DNA of 64,000 nucleotides, taken from contig JAJQEI010000037.1 in the NCBI GenBank assembly GCA_021201755.1, forward strand, positions 336,478 to 400,477. Reading direction: 5' to 3'. The stretch's first letter is position 1; each line of letters starts with the position of its first letter. The DNA is from Ruminococcus sp. (GTDB lineage: Bacteria > Bacillota > Clostridia > Oscillospirales > Ruminococcaceae). Shown in pieces: positions 1 to 9,063 of this stretch. The position numbers and the translations under genes are program-made. The notes under the pieces are model-generated. The model was not told the origin of the DNA, did not search any database, and saw only the letters and a list, made by a program, of their open reading frames with translations.

Positions 1-1576
1 TTTTCAAGATTTGCGCTTAGACGAACTGAAAGCGGCGACAGCTTTTGTATCTGAGGGAATGAATGAAAGTGGTATGGATTATTTGGAACATTTGGAGGGG
101 GATAATTATCGAATTACATGGGTAGGTGAAGACGGAACTGTACTTTTTGATAATGAATATAATAGCGACGAGATGGAAAATCATGCAGACCGAGAGGAAA
201 TAAAAGAGGCGATGGAAAATAGCTCTGGTATTAGCGTGCGACGTTCTTCTACGCTTTCAGAAAATACGCTTTACTATGCGATTCGACAAGCAGATGGGAC
301 TGTTTTGCGTATGGCGACGGCATAAAGTTCCGTTTGGCTTTTGGTGGGAAGAATGCTGACACCGTTTTGTTTTATTTTACTGGCAACTTGTATTTTTGCC
401 GGATTACTCTCTTACCGTGTTTCAAAAAAGATTGTCAAGCCGCTTAGTGAGATTGATTTACGTCATCCGGAACAGGTAGAAACCTATGACGAATTATCGC
501 CATTTTTGCAGCGAATTGCGGCACAAAATCGTGAAATTAATTTGAAAATTGAGGAGATTCAAAAGCAGCAACACGAATTTTCTATGATTACCGAGAACAT
601 GAGTGAGGGATTGTTTGTTATTGACCATAACTATCAGATTTTGTCGTACAACAAGAGTACTATGAAAATTTTTTTCATGATACCAGATTTTACGTATCAG
701 AGTTTGTTATCTGTCAATCGCAGTGAAAATTTTCGCAATGTAGTAGATAGCGCATTGCAAGGACGGCATACACAGCAAAATTTAGAATTAAATGGGCGTG
801 TTTATCAGATTATTGCCAGCGCAGTACATGATGAGAATGTGCAGGAGGATTTGGTGGGTGCAGTGATATTGGTGCTGGATATTACAGAAAAAGAAGAACA
901 GGAACGTTATCGCCGAGAATTTACTGCAAATGTTTCTCACGAACTGAAAACCCCCTTGACTTCTATTTCTGGTATTGCAGAAATTATACGAGGTGGTATC
1001 GTAAGACAAGAAGATATTCCACATTTTGCGGGGAAGATTTATGAAGAATCTCAGCGTTTAATCACACTGATTGGAGATATTATCAAGTTGTCGCAATTAG
1101 ACGAAAACGAGGTTACATTAGACCGAGAACAAGTGGATTTATTAGAGGTATCACGCAATGTAGTGAAGCAATTGACACCTATTGCACACAAGAATGGAAT
1201 CACGCTTGCTGTTAAGGGCAGTCATGGCACAGTTTTTGGAATTCGACAAGTGCTTATGGAAATGATATATAATTTATGTGAAAATGCAATAAAATACAAC
1301 AAGAAGGACGGTTATGTATGGATTTCTGTTCAAAAAGAAGAACAAAAAATAGTCGTATCGATTAGCAATTCAGGTATTGGTATACCGGCTTCGGCACAGG
1401 CTCGTGTTTTTGAGCGGTTTTATCGTGTAGACAAGAGCCATTCGAAAGCTGTTAGTGGAACTGGTTTGGGATTATCCATTGTCAAGCATGGTGCAGCATT
1501 ACATCATGCAGAAGTTGAATTAGAAAGTGAAGAAGGAGAGGGGACAACGATTACACTGACATTTCCGATACAATGA
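1..1576 (+). pseudogene. PhoR-like sensor histidine kinase, 5' partial, interrupted by in-frame TAA
   Basis: This is a membrane sensor kinase that would autophosphorylate on His and pass phosphate to a response regulator, probably encoded just off the left edge. The frame is open from base 2 with no start codon, so the N-terminus is outside the window. In order it holds an extracytoplasmic sensor part, a TM segment (about 340-420), a PAS-like segment (about 590-880), the HisKA box HELKTPL (phospho-His near 938), and an HATPase domain with an N-box (NLCENAIKYN), GIGIP and GTGLGLSIV. A TAA at 323-325 splits the gene. The same frame continues directly into the second TM helix, and the codon is one change from CAA (Gln). 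If the stop is real, neither piece is a working sensor. A terminator follows the gene. Confidence 0.85.
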
Positions 1577-1582
1577 AAATAA

Positions 1583-1619
1583 AAAAGCTTTGACGAGTAA
1601 AGTCGTCAAAGCTTTTTTT
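1583..1619. terminator. Bidirectional intrinsic terminator
   Basis: A perfect 12-13 bp stem (AAGCTTTGACGA / TCGTCAAAGCTT) with a 5-6 nt loop is flanked by an A-run on the left and a T-run on the right. It sits between two convergent genes and can serve both. Confidence 0.9.
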
Positions 1620-1620
1620 A

Positions 1621-2004
1621 TTATTTTAGTTTTTCTCGTTCTGACTGCAATTCATAGGACAACTGTCCTACACGCCAATGGATATTGGTAGACGTCAAAA
1701 CGGCTTTGTAGATCGATTGTAAGCCGGCACATCGTAGCGACGTTAAAAGCTTGTCAATATGCGAGTCTTTGCAATTGCATAATAATAGAATACCGGCGTC
1801 AGGGATGTCTGCTGATTCTGGAGCATCTAGCGTAGAATGTGAAAATTTGCTTGTTTGCTGAAAACCGGAAAGCATACCGAGTGTTTGATTTTCATCAAAA
1901 TTAGTAATTTCTGTAAACCGCAATCGTAGTTTTTGCGCTGTCTTTGCAATAAAAGCGATTTCATTATCTGAGCGTTTGCCGGGGAATAGTAATATTTTTT
2001 CCAT
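1621..2004 (-). CDS. Small DUF3783-like protein
   Basis: This is a 127-residue soluble protein with no signal peptide or TM segment. It begins MEKILLFPGKRSD after a plausible AAAGGA site. The C-terminal third (AVLTSTNIHW, then a hydrophobic/charged helix) resembles the small DUF3783 family of Clostridia, whose function is unknown. The family assignment is from memory of its shape and is tentative. It is the last gene of a leftward block after the zinc-ribbon protein and DnaC-like loader, and its stop abuts the shared terminator. Confidence 0.55.
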   Translation of the reverse strand: MEKILLFPGKRSDNEIAFIAKTAQKLRLRFTEITNFDENQTLGMLSGFQQTSKFSHSTLDAPESADIPDAGILLLCNCKDSHIDKLLTSLRCAGLQSIYKAVLTSTNIHWRVGQLSYELQSEREKLK

Positions 2005-2044
2005 TGTTTTTTCCTTTAAAGATTTGTTGACATTACTTCACCAA

Positions 2045-2815
2045 TTAACCAATCATATAATAGAAACGGCTTGCAGAGGAAGTTGTGTCTGTTTCGTAAA
2101 TTAGTGTGTCTGTTTCACCGATTAGACAAAGGAGTATGAAAAGTGCTGAGCAAATAATACCAATAATGGAACAAATGATACCGGCAATAGCAAAAGAACG
2201 GCTGTTTTTGGAAATCTTATTCGTATCTCCTGTTGGATAAGGCATTGTTGGTTGTTCTCTAAGTACAACAATACCGAGAATCAATCCAATGATGCCCACG
2301 ATTATGCCGATGCCGCAGAAGCAACACGTAGGAATGGAAACAATGCCCAATACCATAGAAGCGATACTCTTTCCACTGGTTGGTGCTTGGTCTGGTTGTT
2401 GTGGATAAGGAACAGAACTGTATCCGCTGGAATAGGGGTTGTTATATGAATTCTCATAGGTCGGTGGCATTTGCTGCTCAAAATTGTTATTTGGTGGAAT
2501 ACTGTTTTGTACGTAAGGATTTTCATTATGTGAATTTTCATCGCCTGCATCATAGTCATAGGAATTTGGTGGTACCTGAGACTGCTGCGAGAGCGGCTGA
2601 GAATTGACTGGATTTGACTGCGTTTTAGGTATTCCTGATGAATCACTTGTCTGAGATTCAAATGCAGTGTTGTCTATTTCCGATTGGACATATGAATAAG
2701 GTGCATCTGGTTGCGGTTCTTCAAAGTGTTGTATTGCAGTAACATCTGCACCACAGTTGGAGCAAAACTTGGTATTATCTTGCAGCATTTCGCCACAAAT
2801 TTCGCATTTTTTCAT
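2045..2815 (-). CDS. Zinc-ribbon membrane protein with DUF4190-like C-terminus
   Basis: The start is taken at 2815 because an AAAGGA ribosome site lies 9 nt upstream; an ATG at 2833 precedes that site and is unlikely. Residues about 3-25 form a zinc ribbon (CEICGEM...CSNCG). Residues about 30-145 are a low-complexity linker rich in Pro, Gln, Asn, Ser and Tyr. Two hydrophobic segments follow (about 150-185 and 205-235), the first Gly/Ile-rich with a Cys pair (TCCFCGIG), as in DUF4190 membrane proteins. The function is unknown. Such proteins are common and multi-copy in Ruminococcus-like genomes. Two other genes in this window (43968 and 45016) also carry a CxxCG...CxxCG ribbon next to membrane helices. 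Confidence 0.75.
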   Translation of the reverse strand: MKKCEICGEMLQDNTKFCSNCGADVTAIQHFEEPQPDAPYSYVQSEIDNTAFESQTSDSSGIPKTQSNPVNSQPLSQQSQVPPNSYDYDAGDENSHNENPYVQNSIPPNNNFEQQMPPTYENSYNNPYSSGYSSVPYPQQPDQAPTSGKSIASMVLGIVSIPTCCFCGIGIIVGIIGLILGIVVLREQPTMPYPTGDTNKISKNSRSFAIAGIICSIIGIICSALFILLCLIGETDTLIYETDTTSSASRFYYMIG

Positions 2816-2887
2816 GTCAAATGTTCCTTTCATCGATGACTTTCGAGATGATTTTCATATTTATCATATCATAAAAAATTGGATTTG

Positions 2888-3877
2888 TTAATTCTGTTTT
2901 TCGCCTATTTTCCTTTTTAAAATGCGGACATCGCTGCCTACAAAGTGATGTACTGTGTAAGTAGAAAAAATGCGAGAAGTAATGCGCTCTTCATAAAGAT
3001 GAGAAATATCGTTAAAATCGAAGTTAGAGCTGATAATGATTGGCTTGTGGCGGTTCATGCGTGTGTTAATGATATTATAGATCGTAGACTGATAAAATTG
3101 AGAGTGAAATTCCGTTCCCAAATCATCTAAAATGAGTAAGTCGCAGGATAGAAGCAATTCTAATGTATCGGTTTCATTATGATCCTTGCCGAAGTGCTCC
3201 TTCTCTACATGTCGTAAAAAATTGATGACAGAATCGTATAAGACGTGAAAGCCTTTTTGTAGAACCTTGTTGGCGATGGCTAAAGATAAATGTGTTTTTC
3301 CAAGCCCTGTTTTTCCGTAGAAGAGAATACTTGGGGAAGAAAGGGAAAAATTATGCGCATATTCTTTACAGTAAAGGTAAATAGATTCCATAGCACGATA
3401 ACAACTTTTTCCACTTTCTGTCTGGATTCCTTGATAATAATTTAGTGAAAAAGAGGAAAAGTCGCTAGTCAGAAATTGTACGCTTTTGTTTAACTCTTCT
3501 GTTGCTAGCTTAGCACATAAATTTGTCAGGCAGCTGCAATAAGCGTTATTAGAATAACCGGTGTCTTGGCATTTTTCACAAGTATAATGAATTTTCAGAT
3601 AATCAGTAGGATATCCATTTTGCACCAAGAGCTGTTGTACCATTTCTTGCGCTTGTTCATTTCGTTGTTGTAGTGATGCGACTTTTTTTTCTACATTTAC
3701 GCCATTTTGAATCATTTGAAATAGCTCTCGACTCGTACGGAATAGTTGACGGTTAATTTCAACAATTTCTGGGATTCTATCTTCGATTTCTTGAATGCGT
3801 TCTTGTTGATCGTTTTGCGCAGTGCAGCGTCGATTGGAAATAATTTGCATAGCACGTTCTAGATGCGTTTCATTCAT
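2888..3877 (-). CDS. DnaC/DnaI-like AAA+ replicative helicase loader
   Basis: This is a 329-residue ATPase predicted to load the replicative helicase. The N-terminal half is coiled-coil rich. It is followed by a Cys cluster (CEKCQDTGYSNNAYCSC, about residues 99-115) that probably binds zinc, as in DnaI-type loaders. The C-terminal AAA+ domain has Walker A (GKTGLGKTH, about 188-196), Walker B (LLILDDLGTE, about 249-258) and a sensor-1 region (IIISSNF). The start is preceded by AAGGAG at good spacing. It lies 21 nt after the DnaD-like gene on the same strand, the usual arrangement of primosome genes in Firmicutes. Confidence 0.9.
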   Translation of the reverse strand: MNETHLERAMQIISNRRCTAQNDQQERIQEIEDRIPEIVEINRQLFRTSRELFQMIQNGVNVEKKVASLQQRNEQAQEMVQQLLVQNGYPTDYLKIHYTCEKCQDTGYSNNAYCSCLTNLCAKLATEELNKSVQFLTSDFSSFSLNYYQGIQTESGKSCYRAMESIYLYCKEYAHNFSLSSPSILFYGKTGLGKTHLSLAIANKVLQKGFHVLYDSVINFLRHVEKEHFGKDHNETDTLELLLSCDLLILDDLGTEFHSQFYQSTIYNIINTRMNRHKPIIISSNFDFNDISHLYEERITSRIFSTYTVHHFVGSDVRILKRKIGEKQN

Positions 3878-3898
3878 AGTCGTCTCTCCTTATTTCAA

Positions 3899-5020
3899 TT
3901 ATTCATCAATATTGTAGATGAACGAGCGATAATCGTCTGCGTGTTCACTTTCTGGAATGACTTGTTTGTCACTGTACCGTTTCGATTTGGAGACAGCGTT
4001 AGCATGACTTACTGGCGGTTGGTCTTTGGTATCTACATCTTCTCGAGTCTGATAACCGGCTTGTACCCAACGTGTTAAAATTTTATTCAAATATTCAAAG
4101 GATAGCTTGTTGTTTTCGGTGCCTTCCAACGTTTTTTCGTAAGCGTATGTGATTAGCTCCATTGGAATATTTTGATCTTGCCATTGGTTGATATAATCTT
4201 GCTGTTTCGGAGTTGGACGACGCTGCATTTCAAAAAGTTTTTGAATTTTTCCGGTAAAACTGCGTCGATGTTCCATATCGTTAATTGCTTCTGTCACTTG
4301 AGATAGTGTTTGCAAGCCGTCATTCCACCAAGCAATGATGATAGATTCTGCATAAGACACGCTGCACTTATCAATAGATTTACAATAGAGCAGTACAGTT
4401 AAAATAATATCGCTGCCGATATTATAATAGTCGTGCATCCAAATTAAAGCTTTCTGCTCTACGTGTCGCAGAGGACGCCCCATTTGTTGTTCTGACATAC
4501 AGAAGAGATTTTTTAAATCCTCTGATTTCTCTAGCGCAGCGGCGATTTCTGTAGGGGACAGTTCCCCATTTTTTGCACTGGAAAGGGGCGTGGCATATTC
4601 CTTTTTTGAAATATGTGTCTTTTTTTCATTAGATTCTGTTGATTTTGAAGGAATCTCCTCAGCTTTTGCAGTAGATGATGTGTTTAATGGCGGAGCGTAC
4701 TCCTGGTCATTTGCAGGATTGTGATCCGGCTGCGGTTTGTCATCAACTGGATGTTGTTCTGCTTGATTCTTGTAGACAACAGATACGGGTGCAAAAAGAT
4801 CTGTCTGCTGCCAAAATAAGACAGATTCTTCTGCTAGTTCCGTTGGAATTGAAAGTGCTCGTGCAACTGTTTCTGTTTGAAGTGGCTCACCGCTGTGGCG
4901 AAGTAAGTAGAGCAAAACTTTTAATTGAGAAGGTGTTGCCAGTTTTAAATATTGGTCTACAACAATATTAGGTACGCCAAACATCTGCCCAAAACCAGAG
5001 TTATGTATCGTAAGATCCAC
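3899..5020 (-). CDS. DnaD-domain primosome protein
   Basis: The start is placed at a GTG (5018-5020), because AAGGAGG lies 7 nt upstream and the protein then begins VDLTIHNSGFGQMFGVPN, a natural N-terminus. The longer frame upstream would run through that ribosome site. The protein has an N-terminal winged-helix region (LKVLLYLLRHSGE), a charged Ser/Thr/Lys linker (about 110-165), and two DnaD-type helical segments in the second half, including the block around YAYEKT and LNKILTRWVQAGY. DnaD-like proteins remodel DNA and help recruit the helicase loader encoded next door. The divergent tRNA-Leu promoter lies just upstream. Confidence 0.85.
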   Translation of the reverse strand: MDLTIHNSGFGQMFGVPNIVVDQYLKLATPSQLKVLLYLLRHSGEPLQTETVARALSIPTELAEESVLFWQQTDLFAPVSVVYKNQAEQHPVDDKPQPDHNPANDQEYAPPLNTSSTAKAEEIPSKSTESNEKKTHISKKEYATPLSSAKNGELSPTEIAAALEKSEDLKNLFCMSEQQMGRPLRHVEQKALIWMHDYYNIGSDIILTVLLYCKSIDKCSVSYAESIIIAWWNDGLQTLSQVTEAINDMEHRRSFTGKIQKLFEMQRRPTPKQQDYINQWQDQNIPMELITYAYEKTLEGTENNKLSFEYLNKILTRWVQAGYQTREDVDTKDQPPVSHANAVSKSKRYSDKQVIPESEHADDYRSFIYNIDE

Positions 5021-5067
5021 GAATATGCCTCCTTCAAAAATTTTTTGAAAAAATTTGAAAAAAGTAC

Positions 5068-5096
5068 TTGACAAACGAAAAAGAATGTGCAATAAT
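5068..5096 (+). promoter_or_regulatory. Sigma-A promoter for tRNA-Leu
   Basis: TTGACA at 5068-5073 and AATAAT at 5091-5096 are separated by 17 nt, placing the predicted transcript start just before the tRNA 5' end at 5111. Confidence 0.8.
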
Positions 5097-5110
5097 ATAT
5101 ATTGTCAGTC

Positions 5111-5197
5111 GTCGATGTGTCGGAATTGGCAGACGAGACAGACTCAAAATCTGTTGCAGGCAACTGCGTGTGGGTTCAAGTCCCACCATCGGCACCA
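5111..5197 (+). tRNA. tRNA-Leu (anticodon CAA)
   Basis: This is an 87-nt class II tRNA. The acceptor stem is GTCGATG paired with CATCGGC, followed by discriminator A and an encoded CCA. The anticodon stem ACAGA/TCTGT encloses the loop CTCAAAA, so the anticodon is CAA and it reads UUG. The long variable arm (TGCAGGCAACTGCG) and the TTCAA T-loop are typical of tRNA-Leu. Confidence 0.95.
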
Positions 5198-5228
5198 AGT
5201 GTTCAGTGATTTTACTGGACGCTTTTTC
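5198..5228 (+). terminator. Terminator after tRNA-Leu
   Basis: A 10-bp stem (AGTGTTCAGT / ACTGGACGCT, with G-U pairs) with a 6-nt loop is followed by TTTTT, directly after the tRNA CCA end. Confidence 0.8.
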
Positions 5229-5292
5229 TATTGCATCATAACATAGTTAAAATAATACTTATGTGATACAACGAGTAAAAATGCAATGAGAT

Positions 5293-5328
5293 AAAAAAAC
5301 ACCTGTGCCACAACATACAGCACAGGCG
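5293..5328 (-). terminator. Terminator after tRNA-Arg
   Basis: Read on the minus strand, CCTGTGC and GCACAGG form a stem followed by seven T. It lies 25 nt downstream of the tRNA-Arg 3' end. Confidence 0.85.
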
Positions 5329-5352
5329 TCATTTACACGTCTATCTATAAAA

Positions 5353-5429
5353 TGGCGTGCCCAGAGGGATTCGAACCCCCGACCTACTGGTTCGTAGCCA
5401 ATCACTCTATCCAGCTGAGCTATGGGCAC
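5353..5429 (-). tRNA. tRNA-Arg (anticodon ACG)
   Basis: This is a 77-nt tRNA on the minus strand. The acceptor GTGCCCA pairs with TGGGCAC, followed by G and an encoded CCA. The anticodon loop CTACGAA gives anticodon ACG (A34 normally edited to inosine, reading CGN codons). The GGTTCGAATCC T-arm is intact. Confidence 0.95.
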
Positions 5430-5539
5430 ATGAAAAAATAATAGGGAAAACAGTGTATTATTGCGATTTCATCAAAAAAATCGACTGATTTAAAAATGCA
5501 TTGTGTAAGAAATCGCCTGATTGTCTCACAACGTTTATT

Positions 5540-5568
5540 ATTATAGCATAAAGAAAATCATTTGTCAA
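5540..5568 (-). promoter_or_regulatory. Sigma-A promoter for tRNA-Arg
   Basis: On the minus strand, TTGACA (5563-5568) and TATAAT (5540-5545) have a 17-nt spacer. This implies a 5' leader of roughly 100 nt before the mature tRNA. The rest of the 5430-5778 gap holds this promoter and the rightward one at 5656; nothing else was recognised there. Confidence 0.8.
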
Positions 5569-5655
5569 GCCTTTTTTGCAATTTTTTTGAAAAATTTTTT
5601 CGAGATATATTCGAGGCGTAATTTTGTATAAATTTGAGAGAGATTGATTTTAATC

Positions 5656-5684
5656 TTGACCTTTTCAAAGAAGTATGTTATAAT
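5656..5684 (+). promoter_or_regulatory. Sigma-A promoter for the tepA-ftsK block
   Basis: TTGACC (5656-5661), a 17-nt spacer and TATAAT (5679-5684) lie about 95 nt upstream of the TepA-like start codon. Confidence 0.8.
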
Positions 5685-5778
5685 ACATAATATGTAATCG
5701 TAGTATATCTTGTCACTGAAAGGGCAAACTGTTCTTATATCATATGTAATTTTTATTATGAAAGGAACAGAAAATATT

Positions 5779-6501
5779 ATGTCGAAACAAGAGAAAAAAT
5801 CTACGAAATCTAAAACCTCTGAGCAGTTGGATCAAGCACAAATGGTAGAGGAAACCGGTCAAGTACGTTCGCAAAATGCGAAGCATTTGATTCATTGCTT
5901 GACTGTGATTAGTCAAATCGAGGGGCATACTATCTTGCTGGAAGACACCAAAACAACGAAATATGAGCATATTTTACCGGCACTGATTGCTATTGAGCAG
6001 GACAGAAGCATAGAAGGCTTGTTGATTCTATTGAACACCATGGGTGGTGATGTGGAAGCGGGTCTCGCAATTGCTGAAATGATTGACGGTATGGAGACGC
6101 CTACGGTATCATTGGTTTTAGGCGATAGGCATTCCATTGGTATTCCATTGGCAGTCAGTGCAGATACTTCGATGATTGTTCCTTCGGCATCTATGACGCT
6201 TCATCCAGTGCGTACGAATGGCATGGTTTTAAGTGTACCGTAGACAATGGTGTATCTTTCTAAAATTCAAGACCGTGTCAATGATTTTATTTTGCACAAT
6301 AGCCGTATTTCAGAGAAACAATTGGATCAAATGATGCGTAATACGTAAGAAATGACAACGGATATGGGAACTGTGCTTTCCGGAAAAGAAGCAGTTTCCT
6401 GTGGACTTATCGATCGACTTGGAAATATTCACGATGCAGTGGAAGAATTATACCATTTGATTGAAACAAAGCCACTTCGTTATACCGAATCCGAAACGTA
6501 G
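5779..6501 (+). pseudogene. tepA: TepA/ClpP-like translocation-enhancing serine protease with two in-frame stops
   Basis: The ATG at 5779 follows AAAGGA. The 240-codon frame matches the TepA family, ClpP-fold serine proteases usually encoded just before ftsK in Clostridia, as here. Visible landmarks are [33 protein letters not shown] (oxyanion-side Gly-Gly), HSIG with the predicted catalytic Ser (near 6135) and TLHPV with a His. TAG at 6241-6243 and TAA at 6346-6348 interrupt the frame, yet the intervening and following sequence (TMVYLSKIQDRV, GTVLSGKEAVSCGLIDRLG) is conserved family sequence. As I recall the family, the first stop stands where GVPQT usually has Gln. With two stops, a working product would need two readthrough events. 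The final TAG overlaps a GTG of the next frame by one base. Confidence 0.85.
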
Positions 6502-6548
6502 TGGGAGAGTATAGATACAGAATTATTTCAAAAGAAAGGGGTGCCGTT

Positions 6549-9035
6549 TTGGCACAAAAAGGAAAAAATACAAAAAGCAAAGCCTCTTCTACGCAAAAAG
6601 GCGGTGCTTCAAAAAAGACGAATACAGAAACGGACAAGGCGTTAGAAAAGCTGAAGCATCGGCAGGAGGGAAACACCAAATTTCAGTCAGTATTATTGTT
6701 TACAGCGGCAATTTTGTTTTTTCTACTCGCTTTTATTCAAGGTAGTGCAGGTTGGTATTGTTTACACCAATTTGTAAGAGGTGTGTTTGGCTTTTCAATT
6801 GTTATCGTTCCAATTATATTATTGTGGACGGCGTATTGCACAGAACGACATACACGTATGACGCTCTCAAAGCGATTGACTTTCGGCTTTTTGCTGACCG
6901 TTTTAGTTAGCAGTTTTATTCAGATAATTTTTGTTGGTGATATTGCAAAAAAAGGCTTCTTTCGTGCAATCGTCTACTTATATAAAACAGCAGCAAAGAA
7001 TGCGTTCCAATGTGGCGGTGTAATTAGTGCTGTTTTGGCGTACCCATTAATAAAAATTTTAGATAAAACTGGTGCGAGAATTATCATTATCGTGCTACTA
7101 TTTGTAGCGGTTATGTGGATGTTAGATTTGAGTATGCAACAGCTGTTCACTGGAATTTTCTTCCCATTCCGAAAATTACGAGATATTTGGCGAAATGAGC
7201 CGTCGGATGCAGAAGCGACATTACCGGAAGAAACAATGCCGGAGGAGGAACGCCCGAGATTTCAAACGCTAAAAAAGTTTGCAGACTGGTTATTGGGTAC
7301 GGAGATGGACGAAGAAACTTGGGAATCGGAAGAAACAGTGGCGGATCAATCGACAGAACCGGCAGATGTTACAGAGTTTGATGATTTGATTCATGATTAT
7401 CAATCGAATTCACCGGAATATGGAAATGATTTTTTGGGATATGATATGAACGTAGATGTACCGTTGTTTCCAGAGGAAATTCCATCAACGGAAACATCTG
7501 TTCCAGCTGTGAAGCCGGTAGAAAGAGTACCGGAGCCACCTGCAATCCCTTATCAAATTCCACCGTTAGATTTTCTTCAGCCAGGTGTCAGTCGTGCGAA
7601 AGATCAAGCTGCGGAACAAGAATTGAAGGATAATGCCAATATTTTGGTGGATACATTGAATAGCTTTGGCGTAACCGTTCGGATTACGGGAATTTCTCGA
7701 GGTCCATCGGTGACACGCTATGAAATTCAACCGGCGGCTGGTGTCAAGGTATCCAAAATCACCGGTCTTGCCGACGATATCGCACTATCCTTGGCGGCAC
7801 AAGGCGTTCGAATTGAGGCACCGGTACCGGGAAAACCGGTGATTGGTATTGAGGTTCCCAATAGCCATAAAGATACCGTTTCATTACGGGAAATTCTAGA
7901 AAGTGATAGTTTTCAAAAGTCGAAGAGTAAATTGACTTTTTGTGTTGGACGAGACATTGCTGGAAATACAATTGTGGGAGACATTGCAAAGTTGCCGCAC
8001 ATGATTATCGCCGGTGCAACGGGATCTGGAAAATCAGTTTGCACCAACTCAATTATTATGAGTTTGCTCTATCATGCTGCACCGGATGAGGTAAAATTAA
8101 TCTTGATCGACCCCAAAATTGTTGAATTTACGGTCTATGAGGGAATTCCACATCTGCTGATACCAGTGGTTACAGACCCAAAGCAAGCAGCTGGAGCGTT
8201 AAATTGGGCAGTACAGGAAATGCAGCGACGGTATAATTTATTTGCTGAAAACAGCGTTCGTGACTTAGAAGATTATAATGCATTGGTATCTCAACCGGAT
8301 AGCAGTTTAGAACTGATGCCACAAATTGTTGTAATTATCGATGAGCTGGCTGATTTGATGATGACGACCTCGAAAGAAGTAGAGGATGCAATCTGTCGTC
8401 TGGCGCAAAAGGCGAGAGCTGCCGGAATGCATTTGATTATCGCAACCCAGCGACCTACTACGGATATTATCACTGGTTTGATTAAAGCAAATATTCCCAG
8501 TCGTATTGCACTATCGGTTATGTCTCAAGTGGATTCCAGAACAATTCTAGACAGTGGTGGTGCTGAAAAGCTGCTCGGTCATGGTGATATGCTGTATTTA
8601 CCAAATGGAAAAATTAAGCCAATTCGTGTACAGGGTTGTTTTACATCGACAAAAGAAATCGAAAAAGCAGTTGATTTTATCAAGGAACAGAGTCAGACAC
8701 AGTATAATAATGAAGTTATGGAACAGGTAGAGCAAAATATTCCTATCATCAAGGCGGAACAAAAAGAGCAGAAGGCGACAGCAGATTCCATGCAGCCGGA
8801 GCCGGGCAGCGATGAGGAAGTTTTAGAGCGTGCTATCGAATTTGTTGTTGAAGCTGGACAGGCATCTACGTCTTCGCTGCAGCGGCGTTTGAAGCTGGGT
8901 TATGCCCGTGCTGCGAGAATGATGGACGAATTGGAGCAGCTAGGTATTATTGGTCCGTATGAGGGCGCAAAACCACGAAAAGTCTTGATGACAAAAGAAC
9001 AATTGGCAGAACGAAAACTTCGTAGATTGCCATAA
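6549..9035 (+). CDS. ftsK: FtsK/SpoIIIE DNA translocase
   Basis: This ATP-driven DNA pump moves chromosome ends through the closing septum. I choose the TTG at 6549 (protein begins MAQKGKNTKSK) because GAAAGGGG lies just upstream; a GTG at 6501 in the same frame lacks a site. Four TM helices occupy about residues 40-190. An acidic linker follows (about 200-345), then the motor domain with Walker A GATGSGKS (about 489-496) and Walker B VVIIDELADLM (about 594). A C-terminal gamma winged helix (about 755-815, TSSLQRRLKLGYARAARMMDELE) reads polar KOPS-type sites. At 828 residues the length is normal. Confidence 0.95.
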   Translation: MAQKGKNTKSKASSTQKGGASKKTNTETDKALEKLKHRQEGNTKFQSVLLFTAAILFFLLAFIQGSAGWYCLHQFVRGVFGFSIVIVPIILLWTAYCTERHTRMTLSKRLTFGFLLTVLVSSFIQIIFVGDIAKKGFFRAIVYLYKTAAKNAFQCGGVISAVLAYPLIKILDKTGARIIIIVLLFVAVMWMLDLSMQQLFTGIFFPFRKLRDIWRNEPSDAEATLPEETMPEEERPRFQTLKKFADWLLGTEMDEETWESEETVADQSTEPADVTEFDDLIHDYQSNSPEYGNDFLGYDMNVDVPLFPEEIPSTETSVPAVKPVERVPEPPAIPYQIPPLDFLQPGVSRAKDQAAEQELKDNANILVDTLNSFGVTVRITGISRGPSVTRYEIQPAAGVKVSKITGLADDIALSLAAQGVRIEAPVPGKPVIGIEVPNSHKDTVSLREILESDSFQKSKSKLTFCVGRDIAGNTIVGDIAKLPHMIIAGATGSGKSVCTNSIIMSLLYHAAPDEVKLILIDPKIVEFTVYEGIPHLLIPVVTDPKQAAGALNWAVQEMQRRYNLFAENSVRDLEDYNALVSQPDSSLELMPQIVVIIDELADLMMTTSKEVEDAICRLAQKARAAGMHLIIATQRPTTDIITGLIKANIPSRIALSVMSQVDSRTILDSGGAEKLLGHGDMLYLPNGKIKPIRVQGCFTSTKEIEKAVDFIKEQSQTQYNNEVMEQVEQNIPIIKAEQKEQKATADSMQPEPGSDEEVLERAIEFVVEAGQASTSSLQRRLKLGYARAARMMDELEQLGIIGPYEGAKPRKVLMTKEQLAERKLRRLP

Positions 9036-9063
9036 AGGCTATAACTATATAGGGGGCGAGTAA

